The notes below the pieces were generated by a model that was given only the letters and a program-made list of their open reading frames with translations, made no database searches and was not told where the DNA came from. The position numbers and the translations under genes were made by a program. 64,000 nt of DNA from Thiohalophilus sp046483665 (GTDB lineage: Bacteria > Pseudomonadota > Gammaproteobacteria > UBA6429 > Thiohalophilaceae): the NCBI RefSeq assembly GCF_046483665.1, contig NZ_JAWOCR010000011.1:1-64000 (forward strand), read 5' to 3'. Every line of letters starts with the position of its first letter. Position 1 is the first letter of the stretch. Positions 59,084-64,000 of the stretch are shown one piece after another.

Positions 59084-60553
59084 GTGTCTCTGCAACGCTA
59101 TAATCTGCGCACTGCCCTGCTGATATTTGTCCTGTTACCGTTGCTGGCGCTGAGTGCCACGGCTGGCTGGTACTCCCTGAAGGTACTCGAGAACCAGAGC
59201 CAGGATCGCATGCAGGATGAAATCGAACTGGTTGCCCGAACCATTCGCCAGCCGGTCATCTACGCCATGGAGCAGGGCCGCGAGGGAGCGCTCGCCCAGG
59301 CATTGGATTCAACCTCGCATATCAGCCGGGTCTACAGCGCCTATGTCTATGATGCCCGTGGCGACCGCATCGGTGCCAGCGGCCCGACCGAACCCGCAGT
59401 GGACACCAGCCGGGTCGCCGAATTAATGTCCGAAGGCGATCGACGCGAAGAATATAAGCGTAATTTAGATGGCGAGGATGTCTATTCCTATTTCCTCCCG
59501 CTGTTCAAAGATACCGGTCAGATCACCGGCATGCTGCAGATCACCCGCCGGGCCAGTGAATTCGAAGCTTATATTACCCGCTTGCATTATCAGGGGCTGG
59601 CCGTCTTGCTGATCACAGCTTTGTTATTGAGCGTGGTGATTTTTTACGGCCACTACAAGGCCTTCGGCTCCCATGTCACGGCCATGCGCCAGGTCATAGG
59701 GCGCATCAGCGCCGGCGAGCGCGAGCAACGGGTGCCAACCGACGGCCCCCGGGAACTGCAAGACCTGGCAGTCGGACTCAACCGGATGCTGGAAAACCTG
59801 AACAGCCAGGAAGCCATGGTAGTCCGCCAGCAACGGGAACAGGCTGCACTGGAGGATCGTCTGCACCGCTCGGAACGCATGGCCGTGATCGGCCAGCTGG
59901 CCGCCGGTGTAGCCCACGAACTGGGAACGCCACTGAATGTGGTCGACGGTCAGGCCCAGCGGGCCCAGCGCCACCGCGATCTCAATCCGGCCATCGACGC
60001 GGCGCTGTCGGAAATTCGCAAGGAAGTGCAACGGATGAATTTCATCGTGCGCCAGCTGATGGACTTCGGTCGCAGCAATCCCTTGCAATATCAGCCGGAA
60101 CGGGCCGATCGAGTCGTACGCGCGGTACTTACCCAGGTCGCCAGCGATGTCCGTTATGAGCATATTGCGGTGCAGGTGGATGAGACCCGGCCAGTACCGG
60201 AGCTGATGATCGACCGGCTGCGTATGGAACAGGCACTATCGAATCTGCTGCACAACGCGGTACAGGCAGCCACGCGGCAGGTCCGCATCGGCTGGTTTGC
60301 CAATGAGACACAGGCCGGCTTTTTCATCGACGACGACGGTCCCGGCATTGCCGAAGCCGATCGGGAACGGATTTTCGAACCGTTTTATACCACCAAGGGC
60401 GTCGATGAAGGGACCGGACTGGGACTGGCCGTGGCTCACGCCGCCGTCAGCGATCACGACGGCCAGATCGAGATCCAAACCGGTCCGCTGGGCGGTGCCC
60501 GCTTTCGAATCGTCCTGCCCGTCACCCGGCAACGCGGAGCAATGCATGAATAA
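59084..60553 (+). CDS. Sensor histidine kinase paired with a sigma-54 activator
   Basis: The 489-residue kinase has two membrane segments (about 9-31 and 165-187) that enclose a periplasmic sensor region with an LVARTIRQPVIYAMEQG pattern, a HAMP linker, then HisKA with VAHELGTPLNVVDGQA and an ATPase domain (DDDGPGIAEAD, GTGLGLAVAH). The region after the H-box contains RQLMDFGRSNP, as in NtrB/ZraS-like kinases. A GTG start with AGAGGGG placed 4 nt upstream is preferred over the ATG at 59057. It overlaps the regulator by 8 nt. Confidence 0.9.
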   Translation: MSLQRYNLRTALLIFVLLPLLALSATAGWYSLKVLENQSQDRMQDEIELVARTIRQPVIYAMEQGREGALAQALDSTSHISRVYSAYVYDARGDRIGASGPTEPAVDTSRVAELMSEGDRREEYKRNLDGEDVYSYFLPLFKDTGQITGMLQITRRASEFEAYITRLHYQGLAVLLITALLLSVVIFYGHYKAFGSHVTAMRQVIGRISAGEREQRVPTDGPRELQDLAVGLNRMLENLNSQEAMVVRQQREQAALEDRLHRSERMAVIGQLAAGVAHELGTPLNVVDGQAQRAQRHRDLNPAIDAALSEIRKEVQRMNFIVRQLMDFGRSNPLQYQPERADRVVRAVLTQVASDVRYEHIAVQVDETRPVPELMIDRLRMEQALSNLLHNAVQAATRQVRIGWFANETQAGFFIDDDGPGIAEADRERIFEPFYTTKGVDEGTGLGLAVAHAAVSDHDGQIEIQTGPLGGARFRIVLPVTRQRGAMHE

Positions 60554-61928
60554 CACATCTACCACGGCCCATGTTCTGATCGTCGAGGATGATGCCTCGC
60601 TACGTAAATTGTTGATCGAGGAATTGCGTGACAGCGGTTACAACGCGCTGGAAGCGTCTGACGCCGAACAGGCGTGGCAATTACTCAACGACCAGCCGGT
60701 CGATCTGGTCATCAGCGATCTGCGTTTGCCTGGCGCCGATGCCATGGCGTTGTTACAACAGACCCGGCAATTACCCGTGGCGCCCGGGTTTATCATTATT
60801 ACCGGATTCGGCACGGTGTCACAGGCGGTGGAGGCACTCAAACAGGGTGCCGATGACTTTCTGACCAAGCCGGTGGATCTGCAGCATCTGTTAATGAGTG
60901 TGCAACGGGTTCACGAGACCCGTCGCCTGCGCCTGGAGCTGGTCCGCTATCGCGAATTGCTCGGCAGCGGCGATTTTCATGGTCTCGTCGGGCGCAGTGC
61001 GCCCATGCAACAGCTCTACAGCCAGATCCGTCAGATTGCCCGGGCCGCCGGTCCGGTGCTGATCGAGGGAGAAAGCGGGGTCGGCAAGGAACTGGTAGCC
61101 CGCGCCCTGCATGCCGAAAGCGATGTGGCCGAGGGTCCGTTTATTGCCGTCAACTGTGCCGCCATCCCGGCCGAACTGCTGGAAAGCGAGCTGTTCGGTC
61201 ACGCTGCCGGCGCGTTCTCCGGGGCGCAAAAGGCCCGCCGCGGCCTGTTTCTGGAAGCCAGCGGCGGCAGCCTGTTGCTGGATGAGATCGGTGAATTGCC
61301 CATCGGGATGCAGGCCAAGTTGCTGCGCGTTCTGCAGGAACAACGTCTGAGGCCGGTCGGCGCCAACCGCGAGGAAAACCTCGAAGTCCGGATTCTGGCC
61401 GCCACCAACAGCGATCTGGAACGCGAAGTCAGTGAAGGCAACTTCCGTGAGGATCTGTTCTATCGCCTGAATACGTTTGCCCTGCAAGTTCCCCCGTTGC
61501 GCGAGCGTGGCGAGGATCTGGAATTGCTGACCGCCCGCTTTATCGATGAATTCAGTGTCCGGCGCGATCATCCGATCCAGGGCATTACCGATCGCGCCCT
61601 GCAACAGCTCAAAACCTACCCTTTTCCAGGTAATGTACGCGAGTTATCCAATATCATCGAATGGGCCGTCACTTTCTGTCACGCCAACCAGATCGACATT
61701 GCGCATTTACCGGAACGCCTGTTCGAAAACCAGGATCTGCAGTCCGGTACACCGCTACCGGCCATACTGGCAAATAATAATGAACTGATTCCCTTGCAGG
61801 AACTGGAGCGCCGCTATATCGAACACGTCATCGAGCAGGTCGACGGCAACAAACGTCGGGCCGCAGAAATTCTTGGTATTGGCCGGCGCACACTCTATCG
61901 GCGTCTGGGCCAGGAAGACGAGAGCTGA
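60546..61928 (+). CDS. Sigma-54-dependent response regulator (NtrC family)
   Basis: The 460-residue activator has a receiver domain (D58 in ISDLRLPGADA), an AAA+ domain (Walker A EGESGVGKE, GAFSGA in the sigma-54-contacting loop instead of the usual GAFTGA, Walker B-like GSLLLDEIGELP) and a Fis-type helix-turn-helix at the end (NKRRAAEILGIGRRTLYRRL). It works with the preceding kinase. GAFSGA is a tolerated variant. The next gene has a -24/-12 promoter, so it is the nearest candidate target. The activator resembles GlrR/ZraR-type regulators; the signal is unknown. Confidence 0.95.
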   Translation: MNNTSTTAHVLIVEDDASLRKLLIEELRDSGYNALEASDAEQAWQLLNDQPVDLVISDLRLPGADAMALLQQTRQLPVAPGFIIITGFGTVSQAVEALKQGADDFLTKPVDLQHLLMSVQRVHETRRLRLELVRYRELLGSGDFHGLVGRSAPMQQLYSQIRQIARAAGPVLIEGESGVGKELVARALHAESDVAEGPFIAVNCAAIPAELLESELFGHAAGAFSGAQKARRGLFLEASGGSLLLDEIGELPIGMQAKLLRVLQEQRLRPVGANREENLEVRILAATNSDLEREVSEGNFREDLFYRLNTFALQVPPLRERGEDLELLTARFIDEFSVRRDHPIQGITDRALQQLKTYPFPGNVRELSNIIEWAVTFCHANQIDIAHLPERLFENQDLQSGTPLPAILANNNELIPLQELERRYIEHVIEQVDGNKRRAAEILGIGRRTLYRRLGQEDES

Positions 61929-61952
61929 GAACACCCTGTGCGACAGACACGG

Positions 61953-61964
61953 CGGCACATGTGC
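61953..61964. promoter_or_regulatory. Palindrome, possible activator site
   Basis: GGCACATGTGCC is a perfect 12-bp palindrome about 215 nt upstream of the expected start of the DUF4168 transcript, a normal distance for NtrC-family enhancer sites. Confidence 0.4.
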
Positions 61965-62116
61965 CATATTGCTACACATTTTTCGCCTCTTCGGTAACCT
62001 GTACAATCCGATACCGGATAAATATTTTCCACTCCTGACTCAGTATTTTGTGAACAAAACATTTACACATACCCAAGTCACTGTCATGGAAGGATTTTTC
62101 GTAATCAACACGGTTT

Positions 62117-62136
62117 TGGTTATAAGCGTATAACCA
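62117..62136. promoter_or_regulatory. Dyad close to the -24/-12 promoter
   Basis: TGGTTATA-agcg-TATAACCA is a perfect 8-bp inverted repeat, 14 nt before the -24 element. It may be an activator or IHF-adjacent site. Confidence 0.45.
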
Positions 62137-62149
62137 GGTCGCAACAAAT

Positions 62150-62165
62150 CGGCATGCCATTTGCT
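62150..62165 (+). promoter_or_regulatory. Sigma-54 promoter of the DUF4168 gene
   Basis: CGGCAT-gccat-TTGCT has GG and GC 10 nt apart, as required, and matches TGGCAC-N5-TTGCW except for two positions. Expected transcription start near 62176, 30 nt before the ATG. It is directly downstream of the gene for a sigma-54 activator. Confidence 0.65.
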
Positions 62166-62205
62166 CCCGAAGTGGTGTCAGTAAAAAACCGAGGAGTTCT
62201 ACATT

Positions 62206-62589
62206 ATGAAGATGAACAAAACAGCACTGTTAGTCGCCCTGTTTGGTATGAGCCTTTCTGTTGGCGCTTACGCCCAGAACTATGGCCAGGGCGACGCACA
62301 GCAACAGCAGCAGCAACAAGATGGACAGGCGGCAGCCAATGTAGACGAGGCTTCCCTGAATAAATTCAAGGACGCCTTTTCCGAAGTTAACAGCATACGT
62401 GAATCTTTCGCGGGCAAGCTGGAAAATGTCGAAGATACGGAAAAAGCCCAGGAACTGCAGCAGCAGGCCCAGCAGGACATGGTCAGCGCCGTGGAAGATG
62501 CCGGTCTCTCTGTGCAGGAATACAACGAGATATTTGCCGCTGTTCAGCAAAACCCGGAACTGCAAGAAAAGGTACTGGGCGACCAGTAA
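62206..62589 (+). CDS. Secreted DUF4168 domain protein
   Basis: The 127-residue protein has a signal peptide (about 1-25, ending GAYAQN), a polyglutamine stretch (about 32-39) and a C-terminal helical domain (FKDAFSEVNSIRESFAGKLENVEDTEKAQELQQQAQQDMVSAVEDAGLSVQEYNEIFAAVQQNPEL) that matches DUF4168. A GAGGAG site lies 9 nt upstream. Members are small periplasmic or cell-surface proteins of unknown function. The sigma-54 promoter and the adjacent kinase-activator pair suggest stress- or envelope-related induction. Confidence 0.85.
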   Translation: MKMNKTALLVALFGMSLSVGAYAQNYGQGDAQQQQQQQDGQAAANVDEASLNKFKDAFSEVNSIRESFAGKLENVEDTEKAQELQQQAQQDMVSAVEDAGLSVQEYNEIFAAVQQNPELQEKVLGDQ

Positions 62590-62616
62590 TCTGTGCTGTT
62601 CTTTAGTAAAATGAAA

Positions 62617-62646
62617 AAATGCCCCGCCTTGCGGGGCATTTTTTTA
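62617..62646 (+). terminator. Intrinsic terminator after the DUF4168 gene
   Basis: ATGCCCCGC-ctt-GCGGGGCAT followed by seven T residues. The remainder of 62647-62753 has nothing recognisable. Confidence 0.92.
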
Positions 62647-62753
62647 CCTTATAACCGCAGGTCGACTAACTCAAACATTCCATGGATTCGTTCATTTCAC
62701 CTTAATTGGTGCTTCAGGGTTTCAGACCTGTATCAGAGTACGGAATGCTTGAT

Positions 62754-63458
62754 TTAGTCAATTTTGAAAAGCCGGGGGTTGCGATCGATGAACTTGCCGA
62801 TCCAGTCGACGATAAATGAGCGTTCGCCCCGCTTCATATACCACCAGCCAAAGATACTGATTAAGAGCGCCCCGACCGCGTCGACAACCAAATCCAACAT
62901 GGTATCGGTCAGTCCCGAATCATCACCAAGCATCGGTTTTTGCATCGTGGTGCCGACAAAGTAGTCCATGGCAAATTCAAAAATTTCCCATAGCGTACCG
63001 GCAGTCACCGCAAACAAGAACGCAAATAGTGCCATAAAACCCGGACGCAAATGCAATTCGATGCGTCGGTTCTCGTTGAGTATATAGATCAGCAAAAAGC
63101 CGAGCAGGCCAAGCAACAGGCCCGAACTGGCATGCAGGGCAATATCCCACCACCAGAGCCGATCATAGTAACGACGGATTTCCCCTAAAAATAATGAAGC
63201 GAAAACAAACAACACCGCCAGCAACTGAAACTCCGCCGGCACGGTGATCTGAAAATGCCGACCGATGATGGCCGGTGACAGAACCACCAACATGATGGCC
63301 ATGATCAGAATCGCACTCAGCCATAACCCGTTATACAGGGTGAGTATCAGTTCCACGGCCATTAAAAACAACAGCACCATGACTGTACGTCGGTAAATCA
63401 GTGCCGCACGCTGACTGCTCTGTGGCTGCACCGGTTCTGTCCGCGGAGACTCAGCCAT
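62754..63458 (-). CDS. YjdF/DUF2238-like membrane protein
   Basis: The 234-residue protein has six or so membrane segments. The stretch AGTLWEIFEFAMDYFVG followed by GLTDTMLDLVVDAVGALLISIFGWWYM is the signature of the YjdF/DUF2238 family, whose function is not known. The first part (residues 1-20) is polar and proline/glutamine rich. It overlaps the aminotransferase gene by 8 nt and probably shares its transcript. Confidence 0.82.
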   Translation of the reverse strand: MAESPRTEPVQPQSSQRAALIYRRTVMVLLFLMAVELILTLYNGLWLSAILIMAIMLVVLSPAIIGRHFQITVPAEFQLLAVLFVFASLFLGEIRRYYDRLWWWDIALHASSGLLLGLLGFLLIYILNENRRIELHLRPGFMALFAFLFAVTAGTLWEIFEFAMDYFVGTTMQKPMLGDDSGLTDTMLDLVVDAVGALLISIFGWWYMKRGERSFIVDWIGKFIDRNPRLFKID

Positions 63459-64000
63459 CAGGAGTCAGCCATTGTTGCAAACGCCGCACACCTTCTTGCA
63501 GTCGCTCCAGCGACGTCGTGTAGGCAAAGCGTACATACTGTTGCGGCTGGTTATCGCCGAAATCGTTACCCGGAGTAATCGCCACACCGATCTCCTGCAA
63601 CAGGGTTTGGGCAAAGGCAAAGCTGTTGTCGGTAAACCGGCGGCAATCAGCATACAGATAAAATGCCCCTTGCGGTTCGACCTTGATGTCGAAGCCGATC
63701 TCGCGCAATGCCGGCAGTAGAAAATCACGGCGTTGTTCGAACGCCGCACACCGCTGTTCGAGAATCGCCAGGGTCTGCGGTTCAAGCGCCGCCAACGCCG
63801 CATGCTGGGCCGGTGTCGAGGCGGACAGGAACAGGTTCTGTGCGAGCTTGTCGAGAGACGGCATCAGGTACGATGGCGCCGCCAGCCAGCCGATGCGCCA
63901 CCCGGTCATACCGAAATATTTGGAAAAGCTGTTTATGACCACCATCCGCTCACCCAGATTCAGCGCGCTAGGCACCGGGGTGCCATAGACCAGGCCGTGA
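63451..64000 (-). CDS. PLP-dependent class I/II aminotransferase (C-terminal part)
   Basis: Only the last 183 codons lie in the window; the N-terminal half is beyond 64000. The PLP lysine is in VVINSFSKYFGMTGWRIGWLAAP, the pattern of aspartate/alanine-type transaminases. The remaining part shows FDIKVEPQGAFYLYADCR and IGVAITPGNDFGDNQPQQYVRFAYTTSLERLQEGVRRL. Substrate cannot be told from this fragment. In-frame sequence preceding the first local ATG-like codon (HGLVYGTPVPSALNLG) confirms that the gene continues upstream. Confidence 0.9.
   Translation of the reverse strand, partial: HGLVYGTPVPSALNLGERMVVINSFSKYFGMTGWRIGWLAAPSYLMPSLDKLAQNLFLSASTPAQHAALAALEPQTLAILEQRCAAFEQRRDFLLPALREIGFDIKVEPQGAFYLYADCRRFTDNSFAFAQTLLQEIGVAITPGNDFGDNQPQQYVRFAYTTSLERLQEGVRRLQQWLTPDG

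Overview
The window looks like chromosomal DNA of a gammaproteobacterium with moderately high GC (judged by eye, not computed). The block rpsA-cmk-aroA-tyrA-hisC-pheA-serC-gyrA-mtnA-MTA deaminase-ubiG-gph/mupP-yciK has the gene order I recall from Pseudomonas. Other gammaproteobacterial marks are the fused chorismate mutase-prephenate dehydratase, the cysZ/zipA/ligA neighbourhood, the yciB-yciI pair and the heavy use of sigma-54-type signals. Genes not in that conserved order point away from Pseudomonas itself: hpnCDE for squalene, smc/scpAB condensin and an O-antigen-ligase-like gene inside the aromatic operon. I would place it among environmental, possibly Chromatiales-like, gammaproteobacteria, but the species cannot be named from the sequence alone. 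No rRNA, tRNA, CRISPR array, prophage or intact insertion sequence was found.

Layout. 0.3-14.5 kb (minus strand): gyrA, serC, serA, pheA, hisC, tyrA, an O-antigen-ligase-like membrane protein, aroA, cmk, rpsA, ihfB, ending at an intrinsic terminator; this is a serine/aromatic amino-acid supergroup leading into translation and nucleoid genes. 14.7-24.8 kb: mtnA (minus), then plus-strand MTA deaminase, ubiG-gph, rmuC and a translationally coupled hpnC-hpnD-hpnE-yciK run. 24.8-27.5 kb: a double-thioredoxin periplasmic protein, a diguanylate cyclase behind a strong -24/-12 promoter, and a stand-alone domain resembling the N-terminus of Ycf46-type ATPases. 27.8-33.2 kb (minus): rnm-yciO, then trpS-scpA-scpB-rluB. 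33.4-36.0 kb (plus): an unknown gene, yciB, yciI and a parvulin isomerase closed by a bidirectional terminator. 36.0-41.2 kb (minus): a complete branched-chain-amino-acid-type ABC importer. 41.4-46.4 kb (plus): an acyl-CoA-type XRE regulator, a CheY-like receiver, a tiny membrane protein and a symporter-histidine kinase. 46.7-58.3 kb: small envelope proteins, ligA-zipA-smc (minus), queF, an FGGY kinase and cysZ. 58.3-64.0 kb: a secreted hypothetical, a sensor kinase plus sigma-54 activator pair, a DUF4168 gene with its own -24/-12 promoter, a YjdF-like membrane protein and the C-terminal part of an aminotransferase cut by the window edge.

The most unusual property is the intergenic DNA. Nearly every gap holds a member of one of three repeat types: (i) long imperfect inverted repeats whose arms read like CGCAAAGACGC or CCAAGACACNAAGACACC, with unrelated cores; (ii) heptanucleotide tandem repeats (GTTCTAA/GTACTAA, GACGAGG/GACGAGT, GGTGCTA); (iii) REP-like dyads. 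Two loci nest a type ii inverted pair around another dyad, and one type ii repeat supplies the last codons of gyrA.

The best candidates for poorly described systems are the importer/ScfR-like regulator/receiver/symporter-kinase cluster, the sigma-54 kinase-activator pair with its adjacent DUF4168 target, and the nested intergenic repeats.
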